DNA of 10,033 nucleotides from Chloroflexota bacterium (GCA_005880175.1 VBJR01000179.1:1-10033), one strand, 5' to 3'; shown: positions 1 to 7,950, counted from the first letter of the stretch. Notes: a model not told the origin generated them from the letters alone. A program made the numbers and translations.

Positions 1-2540
1 GGATCCGCCGGGTCGAGCCGGGCACGGTCCGCGTGGTGGACGCCCAGGGCGCGCCGCCGTCGGTGCCGTTCTGGCTGGGCGAGGCCGCGGCCCGCACAGA
101 GGAGCTGTCCACCGACGTGTCCGACCTGCGCCGGACGGTCGGCGAGCACCTGGCGCGCGAGGACGCGGAGGGCGGCCGGCGCTGGCTCGAAGCGGAGTGC
201 GGTATCGACCGGGCGGCCTCGGACACGATCGTTCGCTACCTCGGGGCCGGCCTGACCGCCCTCGGCGTGCTCCCGACGAAGGAGACGCTCGTCCTGGAGC
301 GGTTCTTCGACGAGGCCGGCGGCATGCAGCTCGTCGGCCACTCGCCGTTCGGAGCCCGGCTCAACCGCGGCCTGGGGCTGGCGCTGCGCAAGCGATTCTG
401 CGTCACGTTCGACTTCGAGCTCCAGGCCGCCGCCAGCGACAACGCGTTCCTGCTCTCGCTGGGCCCGCAGCACAGCTTCCCGCTGGACCGCGTGCCGAAG
501 TTCCTCACCTCGCGGACGGTGGAGGACGTGCTCCGGCAGGCGCTGCTGACGTCGCCGCTGTTCGCCGCCCGGTGGCGGTGGAACCTGAACCGGGCGCTGG
601 CCGTGCTCCGGATGCGGGGCGGCCGCAAGAACCCGCCGGCCATCCAGCGCATGGAGTCCGACGACCTGCTGGCCGCCGTGTTCCCGACGCTCGCGGCGTG
701 CCAGGAGAACGTGGCGCCGGGCCCGATCGACATCCCCGACCACCCGCTGGTCCGGGAGACCGTCGAGGCCGGCCGCGTCCAGGTGGTCGTGCGCGACACG
801 GTCGAGCCGTCCGTGCTCGCCCACGAGATCCTCAACGGGCAGCCTTTCACGTTCCTGGACGACGCGCCCCTGGAGGAACGGCGGAGCCGGAACGTGCAGG
901 TGCGGCGGGGGCTGCCGGTCGAGGCGCGCGACCTCGGCCGCCTCGATCCCGCGGCGATCGAGCGCGTCCGCGAGGAGGTGCAGCCCGACCCCCGCGACGC
1001 GGACGAGCTGCACGACGTGCTGCTGACGGTGACCGGGCTGCGGCCCGTCGAGGAGTGGCGGTCGTGGTTCGACGAGCTGGTCGAGGAGCGCCGGGCGGTG
1101 GTGGCGCGCGTGGCGCCCGACCTGGACCTCTGGTGCGTGGTCGAGCGCCGGCCGGCCGTGGAGGTCCTGTTCCCGGAGGCCGCGATCGCACCGGACCACC
1201 GCACGCCGGTCGCGCCGGCGCCGATGGACCGCGACTCCGCGGCCGCCGAGATGGTGCGCGGCCACCTGGAGTTCCGGGGCCCGTCCACGGTCGCGGACCT
1301 GGCCCACGCCACCGGCCTGGCGGCGGCTGACGTGGCCATCGCCGTCGCCCGGCTGGAGGGCACCGGCTTCGCGTTCCGCGGCCACTTCACGGCGCCGGAC
1401 GGCCCCGAGGAGTTCTGCGCCCGGCGCCTCCTGGCCCGCATCCACCACTACACACGGGCGCGGCTGCGGCGGGAGATCGAGCCGGTCACCGCCCGCGACT
1501 TCATGCGGTTCCTGCTCCGCTGGCAGCACGTCGCGCCGGGCACGAAGCGCGAGGGCCGGCTGGGCGTGCTCTCGGTCGTCGAGCAGCTCCAGGGCTTCGA
1601 GCTGGCGGCCGGCGCCTGGGAGCGCGTGCTCTGGCGGCGGGTCGAGGCGTTCCAGCCCGAGTGGCTCGACGACCTGTGCCTGTCGGGCGACGTGACGTGG
1701 GGCCGGCTGACGGTCCGCGCCGGCGGCGAGGAGGAGGAGCCGGCCCGGCGGAGCGGGATGACGCCCTCCCGGGCGACCCCGATCGCCATGGCCATCCGCG
1801 AGGACCTGCCGTGGCTGCTCCAGGCCACCCGGGGCGACCGCACGCCGGCCGAGCCCGGGCCGGGCCGCACCCGCGACGTCCTCGACGCGCTCCGGAGCCA
1901 CGGCGCGCTGTTCGCGGCCGACCTGGCCCGGATGACGCGCCGCCTGCCTGGCGAGGTGGACGAGGCGCTGTGGGACGCGGTCTCGCGCGGTCTCGTGACG
2001 TCGGACGGCTTCGACGCGGTGCGCACGCTGCTCGCCCAGCGGCTGGCCGCCCGGGTGGCCTACCGCCCGCGGCTCCGCCAGGCCGGGTCGCGCAGCGCCG
2101 CCCGCTCGGCCGGCCGGTGGTCGCTGATCGAGGCGAAGCCGGCGACCGAGGATGCCGACGAGCTGGCGGAGGCGCTCGCCGAGCAGCTGCTGGCGCGCTG
2201 GGGCGTGGTGTTCCGGGACCTGCTGGCGCGCGAGACGTTCACGGTGCCGTGGCGCGAGGTGCTGTGGGCGCTGCGGCGCATGGAGGCCAGGGGGACGATC
2301 CGCGGCGGGCGGTTCGTGAACGGCTTCAGCGGCGAGCAGTACGCGCTTCCCGAGGCGGTGGACGCGCTCCGCGCCGTGCGCAAACAGGAGCGCTCGGGCG
2401 AGACCGTCACCGTCTCCGCCGCCGACCCGCTGAACCTGGCCGGCATCGTGCTGCCGGGCCCGCGGGTGCCCGCGCTCGCGGCCAACTCGGTCACGTACGT
2501 GGACGGCGTCCCGGACGACGCGACCAGAGCCCTCGCCTGA
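1..2540 (+). CDS. lhr: Lhr-family ATP-dependent helicase, C-terminal part (5' truncated by window edge)
   Basis: The first complete codon is at 3 and 845 residues are visible, ending at TGA 2538-2540. Lhr proteins are large (about 1,500 residues in mycobacteria) superfamily 2 DNA/RNA helicases implicated in DNA repair. The two RecA-like ATPase domains must lie left of the window, since no Walker motifs are seen here. The visible part opens with PFWLGEA (from 66), the segment that follows the Lhr helicase and winged-helix core, and continues into the C-terminal domain of tandem winged helices related to AlkZ/YcaQ-type DNA glycosylases. Winged-helix-like stretches are near 1255-1390 (HLEFRGPSTVADLAHATGL), 1887-2030 and 2225-2370. 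The family-typical GGRFVNGFSGEQYALPEA and the terminal LPGPRVPA show that the C-terminus is complete. The frame is uninterrupted and the identification is secure. It converges on the next gene with 13 bases between stop codons. Confidence 0.9.
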   Translation, partial: IRRVEPGTVRVVDAQGAPPSVPFWLGEAAARTEELSTDVSDLRRTVGEHLAREDAEGGRRWLEAECGIDRAASDTIVRYLGAGLTALGVLPTKETLVLERFFDEAGGMQLVGHSPFGARLNRGLGLALRKRFCVTFDFELQAAASDNAFLLSLGPQHSFPLDRVPKFLTSRTVEDVLRQALLTSPLFAARWRWNLNRALAVLRMRGGRKNPPAIQRMESDDLLAAVFPTLAACQENVAPGPIDIPDHPLVRETVEAGRVQVVVRDTVEPSVLAHEILNGQPFTFLDDAPLEERRSRNVQVRRGLPVEARDLGRLDPAAIERVREEVQPDPRDADELHDVLLTVTGLRPVEEWRSWFDELVEERRAVVARVAPDLDLWCVVERRPAVEVLFPEAAIAPDHRTPVAPAPMDRDSAAAEMVRGHLEFRGPSTVADLAHATGLAAADVAIAVARLEGTGFAFRGHFTAPDGPEEFCARRLLARIHHYTRARLRREIEPVTARDFMRFLLRWQHVAPGTKREGRLGVLSVVEQLQGFELAAGAWERVLWRRVEAFQPEWLDDLCLSGDVTWGRLTVRAGGEEEEPARRSGMTPSRATPIAMAIREDLPWLLQATRGDRTPAEPGPGRTRDVLDALRSHGALFAADLARMTRRLPGEVDEALWDAVSRGLVTSDGFDAVRTLLAQRLAARVAYRPRLRQAGSRSAARSAGRWSLIEAKPATEDADELAEALAEQLLARWGVVFRDLLARETFTVPWREVLWALRRMEARGTIRGGRFVNGFSGEQYALPEAVDALRAVRKQERSGETVTVSAADPLNLAGIVLPGPRVPALAANSVTYVDGVPDDATRALA

Positions 2541-2553
2541 GCCGCCGGTCAGG

Positions 2554-2934
2554 TCAGGGCAGCTGGGTGGCCAGCGCGTCCAGGTCCGGCCACACCGTCA
2601 GGCGGCTGACCCGGCCCTCGCGCAGCTCGAACAGCCGGCGCAGGCGGTAGCTCACCCGGCGGCCGGCGCCCCGGAACCCGTACAGGTGGCCGGTGACCCG
2701 GCTCTCGCGGACCACGTCGTCGAGCACGGAGGCCCAGCCGTACACGCGCTGGACGGGGACGTCGCGCTCGTGCAGGGCGTTGGCGATCTGCTCCCGGTGC
2801 CAGGCGCCGACCGCCTTCCGGCCCAGGAGGTCCGCCTGGGCCAGGCCGACGACCACCAGCACGACATCGTCGGCCAGCAGGCGCCGGATCTCCTCGGCGT
2901 CCGCGTCGTGCTCCGCCCGCGTCCACGCGTCCAC
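2554..2934 (-). CDS. NTF2-like / SnoaL-like small protein
   Basis: A 126-residue soluble protein with no signal peptide or membrane segment. The pattern of an N-terminal helix with EIRRLLADDVVLVVVG, then AVGAWHREQIANAL, then beta strands (SRVTGHLYGF, VSYRLRRLFELREGRVSRLTVW) matches the cone-shaped NTF2/SnoaL/ketosteroid-isomerase fold, whose members are usually 120-150 residues. The family covers isomerases, polyketide cyclases, hydrolases and non-enzymatic binding proteins, and no ligand can be read from sequence. The start chosen is GTG 2934-2932. The frame stays open further upstream (ELLDCV precedes it and looks like family N-terminus), so the true start may be earlier, but I see no ATG or GTG there with a good ribosome site. 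It is divergent from the SARP-like regulator, with about 133 bases between starts, so the regulator may control it; that link is inference. Confidence 0.7.
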   Translation of the reverse strand: MDAWTRAEHDADAEEIRRLLADDVVLVVVGLAQADLLGRKAVGAWHREQIANALHERDVPVQRVYGWASVLDDVVRESRVTGHLYGFRGAGRRVSYRLRRLFELREGRVSRLTVWPDLDALATQLP

Positions 2935-2962
2935 GACGCAGTCCAGCAGCTCCCTGCCGTGG

Positions 2963-2980
2963 GGGGAGTGCGGGGAGTGC
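2963..2980. repeat. 9-bp perfect tandem direct repeat in the divergent intergenic region
   Basis: GGGGAGTGC occurs at 2963-2971 and immediately again at 2972-2980. It lies just upstream of the NTF2-like gene's start on the minus strand. It could be part of a regulator site or chance low-complexity sequence; its function is unknown. Confidence 0.4.
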
Positions 2981-3014
2981 TGGACCGACTCGTGGGTCCG
3001 ATCTTCCTGCGCGC

Positions 3015-3034
3015 GACCAAAGGAGGACCAAAGG
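3015..3034. promoter_or_regulatory. Candidate SARP-type operator: direct repeat with 11-bp period
   Basis: GACCAAAGG is present at 3015-3023 and again at 3026-3034, exactly 11 bp apart, one helical turn. SARP/AfsR-type winged-helix proteins are known to bind direct heptamer repeats spaced by 11 bp near -35 regions. The repeat lies 16-35 bases upstream of a TACGCT -10-like hexamer (3050-3055) and 34 bases from the start of the BTAD-domain regulator gene, so autoregulation is plausible. The AAAGGAGG inside it resembles a ribosome site but is too far from ATG 3068 to serve that gene. Confidence 0.35.
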
Positions 3035-3049
3035 CCCGCGCCGAACCCC

Positions 3050-3055
3050 TACGCT
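3050..3055 (+). promoter_or_regulatory. Possible -10 box of the SARP-like regulator gene
   Basis: TACGCT fits TANNNT and ends 12 bases before ATG 3068, which would give a very short leader. No clear -35 hexamer sits 17-18 bases upstream; that position is occupied by the 11-bp-period repeat, as in activator-dependent SARP promoters. Weak evidence taken alone. Confidence 0.3.
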
Positions 3056-3067
3056 TCCAGGCGAGAG

Positions 3068-5833
3068 ATGGACTTCCGGCTCCTCGGAAGGGTCGAGGTC
3101 GTGGACGGCGACCGGCCGCTGGGCATCGGCGGCCCCAAGCCACGCGCGCTGCTCGCGCTGCTCGTGCTGGAGTCCGGCCGGGCCGTCTCCCTGGCCCGGC
3201 TGACCGAGGAGCTCTGGGGCGACGCCCCGCCGGCGACGGCCGCCTCCAGCCTGCACGTGCACCTCTCGACGCTGCGCCGGGCGCTGGGCGGGAGGCTCCG
3301 GACGACGGGCGCCGGCTACGTGCTGGACGCCGAACCCGAGGAGGTCGACGCCTTCCGGTTCGAGCGGGCGGTGACGGAGGCGCAGGGCGGCCACGAGGAC
3401 GCCGGCACGGTGTCGTCCGTGCTGGCCGAGGCCCTGGACTGGTGGCGCGGCCCGGCCCTCGACGGGATCGAGCGGGGCCCCACGACCGATGCCGCGGCGG
3501 TGCGGTTCGAGGAGCTGCGGCTGCGGGCGCTCGAGGACCGCGTGGAGGCCGACCTCGCCCTCGGCCGCCACACCGACCTGCTGCCGGAGCTGCACGGCCT
3601 GGTGCGGGCGCAGCCGGCCCGCGAGCGGCTGGCGTCCCAGCTGATGCTCGCGCTGTACCGCAGCGACCGGAGCGCGGACGCCCTCCGCGTCTACGAGCAG
3701 GTCTGCGAGGCGCTGGACCGGACGCTGGGCGTGGACCCGGGCGACGAGCTCGCCGCCCTCGCCCGGGCGATCCGCCGCGGCGACCCCACGCTGGCGCGGC
3801 CGGGCCCCGGCGGGCTGCCGCTGCCGACCACGTCGTTCGTGGGCCGCTCGGCCGAGCTGGCCGAGCTGGTCGAGCTCCTCGGGACGTCGCGGATGGTGAC
3901 GCTGGTGGGGCCCGGCGGCTGCGGCAAGAGCCGGCTCGCGCTGGAGCTGGCCCGGGCCGTCGCGCTCGACCATGCCGGCGGGATGTTCCTGGTCGGCCTG
4001 GCCGGGCTGGCGCTGACCGACTCGGTGACCCGCGCGGTCGCCGCCGTCCTCGACGCCCGCGAGCTGCCCGGCGAGCCGCTCCTCACCGCGCTCTCGCGCC
4101 GGCTCGGGCGGGGCCGGGCCCTGGTGCTGCTGGACGACTGCGAGCGGTTGGTCGGGGAGTGCGCCCGCGTCTGCTCCGCACTGCTGCGGACCGTGCCCGG
4201 CCTCCGCATCCTGGCCACCAGCCGGGAGCCGCTGGGCGTGCCCGGCGAGGTCGTGTACCGCGTCCCGGGCCTGGTCGAGGCCGAGGCCGTCCGCCTGCTG
4301 GCCGAACGCGCCGCCGCCGCCCACCCGGGCGCCCGCGTGGACCGGGCCGACCCCACCGCCATCGACATCTGCCGGCACCTGGACGGGCTGCCGCTGCCGA
4401 TCGAGCTGGTCGCCGCGCGCCTGCGCTCCCTGTCGCTGGAAGAGCTGGCCGGGCACGTCGCCGCGCAGCTGGACCTGCTGGGCGGCGAGCGGTCGCCCGG
4501 GCACGAGCGGCACCGCACGATCCGCGCGGCCATCGACTGGAGCCACGCCCTGCTCGACGAGGACGAGCGCCGGCTCTTCCGCCGGCTGGCCGTCTTCGCG
4601 GGCGGCTTCGGCGCCGGCCCGCTGGAGGCGATCGCGGCGGTCGAGCCCGCCGTCGAGCGGCCGATCGCCGTCCTGGCGCGGCTGGTGGACCGCTCGCTCG
4701 TCGAGGCGGCGCCGCGGCAGGGCGAGGCGACGCGCTACCGGCTCCTCCAGGTGGTTCGGCAGTACGCCGCCGAGCGGCTGGCCGAGGCGGGCGAGGAGGA
4801 GGCGGCCCGCGCCGCTCACGCGGACTGGTTCGTCCGGTACGCCTCCGGGGCGAAGCGGTGGGGCGGCGGCGAGCAGGAGGCGTGGCTGCACCGGATCGAG
4901 CGCGACCTGGACAACGTGCGCGCCGCGCTGGCCTGGTACCTGGGCGACGGGTGGAGCCCGGAGCGTGCGCTCCAGGCGGTCGTGAGCATGTGGTGGGTCT
5001 GGTACCTGCGCGGGATGACGGGCGAGAGCCGGACCTGGCTCGGCCGCACGCTCGCCGCGACCCCGCCCGAGCCGGGCGCGGACCGGGCCGCGGGCCTGCT
5101 GGCGGCGGGCGCGACCGCGCGGGCGATGGGCGACTTCGCCGACGCCCTCCGCCTCGCCACCGAGGCCCTGGAGGTCCAGCGCGAGCTCGGCGACGAGCAC
5201 GGTCAGGCGGCGGCGCTCAACAGCCTGTGCATCACCGCCACGGCCCTGGACGACCTGGACGCGGCCCTCCTCCACGCCGAGCGCAGCCTGGCCATCATCG
5301 AGCGGCTGGGCGCGCCGGGCGGCATCGCGGCCTCCCGGCTCAACCTGGGCGTGGTGGTCCGGGCGCGCGGCGACCTGGAGCGGCCCGCGGCGCTGTTCGA
5401 GTCGGCCCGGGTGGCGTTCGTCGAGCTGGGCGACCGCCGGGGCGAGGCAGCGGCGCTGTCCAACCTCTCGCTGCTCGCCCACCGTCGCGGCGAGCCGGCG
5501 CGGGCCCGCCGGTTCGTCATCGACTCACTGGCGATCTACGACCAGCTCGGCTTCGACGAGGGCGTGTGCGACTGCCTGGAGATCCTGGCCTTCACCCACG
5601 CGGCGGCGGGCGACGCCCGCGCGGCGCTGCGGCTGCTGACCGTCGCCGACGTGGCGCGGGAGCGGCTCGGCGCGCCCCTGTTCGTGTCGGACGAGCTCAG
5701 CAGCCGCGCCGCCGCGTCGGCCGCGGTCCGGTCCGCGCTGGACCAGGACGAACGGTCGGCGATCGCGGCGTCCGCGTCGGCGCTGGACCTGCACGACGTG
5801 GTCGGCGACGTGCTGGCCGGCGACCCCATCTAG
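3068..5833 (+). CDS. AfsR/SARP-like transcriptional regulator: winged helix-BTAD-NB-ARC-type ATPase-TPR
   Basis: A 921-residue cytoplasmic regulator of the STAND ATPase type. Domains in order: OmpR-type winged helix at residues 1-~92 (RPLGIGGPKPRALLALLVL, LHVHLSTLRRALGG), the BTAD helical domain at ~94-238 (VDAFRFERAV to LGVDPGDELAAL), then the nucleotide-binding domain starting at SFVGRSAEL. Walker A is GPGGCGKS (281-288) and Walker B is LVLLDDCE (352-359). ATSREPLGVPGE and GLPLPIELVAARL (from 440) are typical of this group. The C-terminal third (~640-900) is helical with TPR-like repeats. Such proteins switch on target promoters when a signal or partner relieves the ATPase/TPR part; the signal here is unknown. 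ATG 3068 begins MDFRLLGRVEV, the usual family N-terminus, with a weak AGGCGAG ribosome site; the frame is open upstream but looks non-coding. It stands alone on its strand. Confidence 0.88.
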   Translation: MDFRLLGRVEVVDGDRPLGIGGPKPRALLALLVLESGRAVSLARLTEELWGDAPPATAASSLHVHLSTLRRALGGRLRTTGAGYVLDAEPEEVDAFRFERAVTEAQGGHEDAGTVSSVLAEALDWWRGPALDGIERGPTTDAAAVRFEELRLRALEDRVEADLALGRHTDLLPELHGLVRAQPARERLASQLMLALYRSDRSADALRVYEQVCEALDRTLGVDPGDELAALARAIRRGDPTLARPGPGGLPLPTTSFVGRSAELAELVELLGTSRMVTLVGPGGCGKSRLALELARAVALDHAGGMFLVGLAGLALTDSVTRAVAAVLDARELPGEPLLTALSRRLGRGRALVLLDDCERLVGECARVCSALLRTVPGLRILATSREPLGVPGEVVYRVPGLVEAEAVRLLAERAAAAHPGARVDRADPTAIDICRHLDGLPLPIELVAARLRSLSLEELAGHVAAQLDLLGGERSPGHERHRTIRAAIDWSHALLDEDERRLFRRLAVFAGGFGAGPLEAIAAVEPAVERPIAVLARLVDRSLVEAAPRQGEATRYRLLQVVRQYAAERLAEAGEEEAARAAHADWFVRYASGAKRWGGGEQEAWLHRIERDLDNVRAALAWYLGDGWSPERALQAVVSMWWVWYLRGMTGESRTWLGRTLAATPPEPGADRAAGLLAAGATARAMGDFADALRLATEALEVQRELGDEHGQAAALNSLCITATALDDLDAALLHAERSLAIIERLGAPGGIAASRLNLGVVVRARGDLERPAALFESARVAFVELGDRRGEAAALSNLSLLAHRRGEPARARRFVIDSLAIYDQLGFDEGVCDCLEILAFTHAAAGDARAALRLLTVADVARERLGAPLFVSDELSSRAAASAAVRSALDQDERSAIAASASALDLHDVVGDVLAGDPI

Positions 5834-5842
5834 GCAGATGGG
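5825..5842 (+). terminator. Short hairpin across the regulator's stop codon
   Basis: CCCATCT (5825-5831) pairs perfectly with AGATGGG (5836-5842) around a 4-base loop, and the stop codon TAG lies in the stem and loop. There is no T-tract after it, so it is a weak intrinsic-terminator candidate; GC-rich actinobacteria often use such T-poor hairpins. Confidence 0.35.
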
Positions 5843-5895
5843 CACCTACGACCGCCGAAGACCACGCTGGGTCGTTTCGGGAGAAGGCGACGCGG

Positions 5896-5968
5896 CGGCA
5901 CCAGGCGCTTCGTGCGTCTTCGTGTCCTTCGTGGCTTCGTGCTTCCATCCGCTCAGAAGGGATCGCAC
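5896..5968 (+). repeat. Interspersed 'CTTCGTG'-rich repeat, copy A (half element)
   Basis: Positions 5896-5945 match 6157-6206 at 49 of 50 bases; the only difference is CCTTCG versus CCTCCG. The core is a run of CTTCGTG-type units (CGCTTCGTGCGTCTTCGTG and onward). The right flank 5939-5968 recurs inverted at 9141-9170 (27 of 30 bases). Unlike copy B there is no matching left arm, so this copy cannot form the long hairpin. Open frames through it give arginine/serine-rich peptides (LRASSCPSWLRAS) with no domain; I read these as spurious translations. The rest of 5834-6090 shows no gene. Confidence 0.7.
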
Positions 5969-6091
5969 ATGCCAACCCACGCCGGCGTGGACCTTGCTCG
6001 CCAGCGCGTCGCGTTCGGAATCGCTCAGCTAAGCAGGTCTCCAGAAGTCCTGTCCGGAATACGTTGAGTCGCGCGATCTGCCTCGAGCTGT

Positions 6092-6206
6092 TGAAGCACG
6101 AAGGGACGAAGAGCACAGAGACGCACGAAGGGCCTGCCGAGATCGACGCGCCAGTTCGGCACCAGGCGCTTCGTGCGTCTTCGTGTCCTCCGTGGCTTCG
6201 TGCTTC
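6092..6206. repeat. Long imperfect hairpin element, copy B of the interspersed repeat
   Basis: The left arm 6092-6140 (TGAAGCACGAAGGGACGAAG and onward) is the imperfect reverse complement of the right arm 6155-6206. The pairing runs from TGAAGCACGAAG at the base to GCCTG-GCCGA near the top, with a terminal loop of about 14 bases at 6141-6154. The right arm is the 50-bp repeat shared with copy A. This architecture resembles non-autonomous, palindromic intergenic elements found in many copies in some genomes (REP/MITE-like). No transposase is in the window. Confidence 0.65.
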
Positions 6207-6265
6207 ACCTCGCTGATGACAGACCACGCAGCGTGGCGAGCCGGCTGAGCGCGGTCGGCAGCACG

Positions 6266-6454
6266 CAGCAGTCCGGGGGCGAACTGGAGCGCGGTCAGCA
6301 CGCCCATCTCGGCCGGCGTGGCGTGCAGGGTGATCGCCGCGGTGAGCGGCAGGGCGAGCAGCGTGAACTGCGAGCCGAGCAGCGAGATCGACTGCCCGCC
6401 CCAGAACTTCAGGAACTCGCGGTCGCGGAGCAGTCCGGGCCGGGAAGCGCTCAT
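6266..6454 (-). pseudogene. MFS transporter remnant (N-terminal ~63 codons)
   Basis: From ATG 6454-6452 the minus strand reads MSASRPGLLRDREFLKFWGG, then QSISLLGSQFTLLALPLTAA (first membrane helix), then the start of helix 2 (AEMGVLTALQFAPGLL). This is the N-terminus of a major facilitator superfamily efflux permease (typically about 400 residues, 12 helices). After GLL the similarity stops, and the frame continues into repeat-derived sequence down to a stop at 6029-6031, so no transporter can be made. In a different frame, 6205-6265 reads VLPTALSRLATLRGLSSAR then a stop, which could be the original C-terminus left by a large internal deletion; that is a guess. The start codon lies inside a 40-bp palindrome. 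Confidence 0.6.
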
Positions 6455-6478
6455 CCCCGGGGATGAGCGTTTCCCGGC
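6439..6478. terminator. 40-bp near-perfect palindrome, possible bidirectional terminator
   Basis: The two 20-base arms, GCCGGGAAGCGCTCATCCCC and the following GGGGATGAGCGTTTCCCGGC, meet at CCCC|GGGG with no spacer. They pair at all positions but one (6447 G against 6470 T, a G-U wobble in RNA). It begins 17 bases past the phosphoesterase stop codon and could end its transcript, though no T-tract follows. It also contains the start codon of the MFS remnant. It could instead be an inverted-duplication scar or an operator. Confidence 0.45.
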
Positions 6479-6495
6479 TGCGGCCCGGCGAAACC

Positions 6496-7950
6496 TCAGG
6501 TCCCGGGGATCGAGGCAGGCCCCGGCGCGGGCGTGCTGCTGAGGACCACCGGCGGCAGCGGTCGCTGAGCGAAGTCGAAGTCGGCCTGCAGGTCGCCCAG
6601 CGCCGACGCGTCCTCCCGGACGTCGGGCCTGGGGTCCGCGCGCCCGTCGGTCTTCGGGTCGAGGCGCTGGCCGCCCAGGAAGTCGTCCTCGATGAACTTG
6701 GCGTACGCGTCGTGGCTCAGCGTCTGGTGGTCCACGTACCCCCGCCTCGCGTACGGGCTGATCACCATGGCGGGCACGCGCAGCCCATAGCCGTTCTGGT
6801 CGACGGCCGGCGGCTGCACGTGGTCGTAGAAGCCGCCCCAGTCGTCCCAGGTCAGGAAGATCGCGGTCGAGCTCCAGTCCGGGCTCTTCATGATGGCGTT
6901 GACCAGGCCGGTCACGTAGGTCTGGCCGGTGGCCGTCGAGGCCGGCGGGTGCTCGCTCGTCTTGCTGTTGGGCACGATCCAGGAGACGGCTGGCAGCTGG
7001 CCCTTCTGGGCGTCCGCCGTGAAGCGGCTCAGGTCCTGGATGTTGCCGAGCTGGTGGTCCTGCGCGACGTCCGTGAAGAAGGGCAGCGGGTTCCAGATGC
7101 CGGGCGTGCCCGCGTTCTGCTGCTTCTGGACGCAGGTCTGCTCGGTGGAGTCCTCGCAGTCCGGCTCCGTGCCGGGCGCCACATAGTACTTCCAGCTCAC
7201 GTGCTGCCGGTTCATCAGCCACGTCAGGTCGGTCCACGCGTAGAGCGAGGGCACGGGCTGGCCATTGGGCGGCTGCTTGCGGCCGCCGCCGCGGTCGGGC
7301 GGGTTGTTCGGGCTCTGGAGCGCGTTGACGCAGCTGTCGGGGTTGCTGGCGCTCGCGCACTTCGCGGACCACTCGGAGACCAGGAACAGGTGCTCCGGCA
7401 GGCTCCACGAGGCGTTGGGCTCGAACATGCGGTCCTGCAGCGTGAAGTCCTGCGCGTACGTCCAGTAGTTGGGGATGTCCCTGGCGTCCTTCCAGCCCAT
7501 GACGTCGACGCCCTTGCCGTTGGTGCAGGCGGGGTCGTTGGCGTTGGCGCAGCCGCGCCGTCCGCCCGCGGCCTGGCCCACGAAGCCGTCCATCTTGCCT
7601 CCGTCGACGTCGGCGGTGGCGTTGGTCTGCCCGTGCGGGCCGCCGGCGTTCACCGGGTTGGGGTCGTGGAACGGCTTCTGGCAGCCGCCCTGCGGGTCGG
7701 GGACGCACGAGGTGAACTGCGCGCCCTGCCGGGGCAGGCCGTCGACGCCGGGGAACGTGCCGAAGTACTCGTCGAAGGAGCGGTTCTCCTGCATGACGAT
7801 GACGACGTGCTGGATGCGGTGGATCCCGGTCCCGCCGCCGGCCGAGCCCGTCGCCACGCCGCCGCCGCTGCCGCCGCTGCCGCCGACACCGCAGCTCGAC
7901 ACCGCGAGAACGGCGCCGAGTGCCGCGCCGGCCGATGTGATCGACCTCAT
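6496..7950 (-). CDS. Secreted lipoprotein phosphoesterase (PF04185; phospholipase C / acid phosphatase type)
   Basis: A 484-residue exported enzyme expected to hydrolyse phosphate esters (phospholipid head groups or phosphomonoesters) outside the membrane; the substrate is not readable. Residues 1-19 form a signal peptide ([19 protein letters not shown]) with lipobox VSSC, putting the lipid-modified cysteine at 20. A Gly/Ser-rich tether (21-42) follows. The catalytic domain starts at [20 protein letters not shown], with the family hallmark ENRSFD at 55-60. Later hallmarks are [14 protein letters not shown] (323-336), [12 protein letters not shown] (367-378, likely metal ligands) and [18 protein letters not shown] (391-408). 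Length is normal. ATG 7950 was chosen because it starts the signal peptide; a TTG at 8010 would add 20 hydrophilic residues in front. It is divergent from the LacI gene with 107 bases between starts, so it may share that control. Confidence 0.85.
   Translation of the reverse strand: MRSITSAGAALGAVLAVSSCGVGGSGGSGGGVATGSAGGGTGIHRIQHVVIVMQENRSFDEYFGTFPGVDGLPRQGAQFTSCVPDPQGGCQKPFHDPNPVNAGGPHGQTNATADVDGGKMDGFVGQAAGGRRGCANANDPACTNGKGVDVMGWKDARDIPNYWTYAQDFTLQDRMFEPNASWSLPEHLFLVSEWSAKCASASNPDSCVNALQSPNNPPDRGGGRKQPPNGQPVPSLYAWTDLTWLMNRQHVSWKYYVAPGTEPDCEDSTEQTCVQKQQNAGTPGIWNPLPFFTDVAQDHQLGNIQDLSRFTADAQKGQLPAVSWIVPNSKTSEHPPASTATGQTYVTGLVNAIMKSPDWSSTAIFLTWDDWGGFYDHVQPPAVDQNGYGLRVPAMVISPYARRGYVDHQTLSHDAYAKFIEDDFLGGQRLDPKTDGRADPRPDVREDASALGDLQADFDFAQRPLPPVVLSSTPAPGPASIPGT

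Noticed and set aside
1..6. GGATCC at the left edge, a BamHI site, as a cloning boundary.
   Set aside because: A single 6-base match at a window edge proves nothing; the lhr frame is already open there.
2652..3143. A 163-codon minus-strand open frame covering the divergent intergenic region.
   Set aside because: Its composition (Arg, Ser, Thr, Pro runs) is that of a shadow frame; the NTF2-like frame in the same place has real protein character.
2549..5482. A 977-codon open frame on the minus strand opposite the SARP-like regulator.
   Set aside because: It is rich in Gln, Arg, Gly and Ala with no domain, and it is the antisense shadow of a well-supported gene in GC-rich DNA.
5896..6206. Repeated sequence considered as a CRISPR array.
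   Set aside because: Only two copies with no regular spacers, one part of an imperfect hairpin, and no cas genes.
5697..6227. Open frames through the repeats that could encode small proteins with LRASSCPSWLRAS or HEGTKSTETHEG.
   Set aside because: These are translations of the CTTCGTG-type repeat, of a kind often annotated spuriously; they have no start signals or domain.
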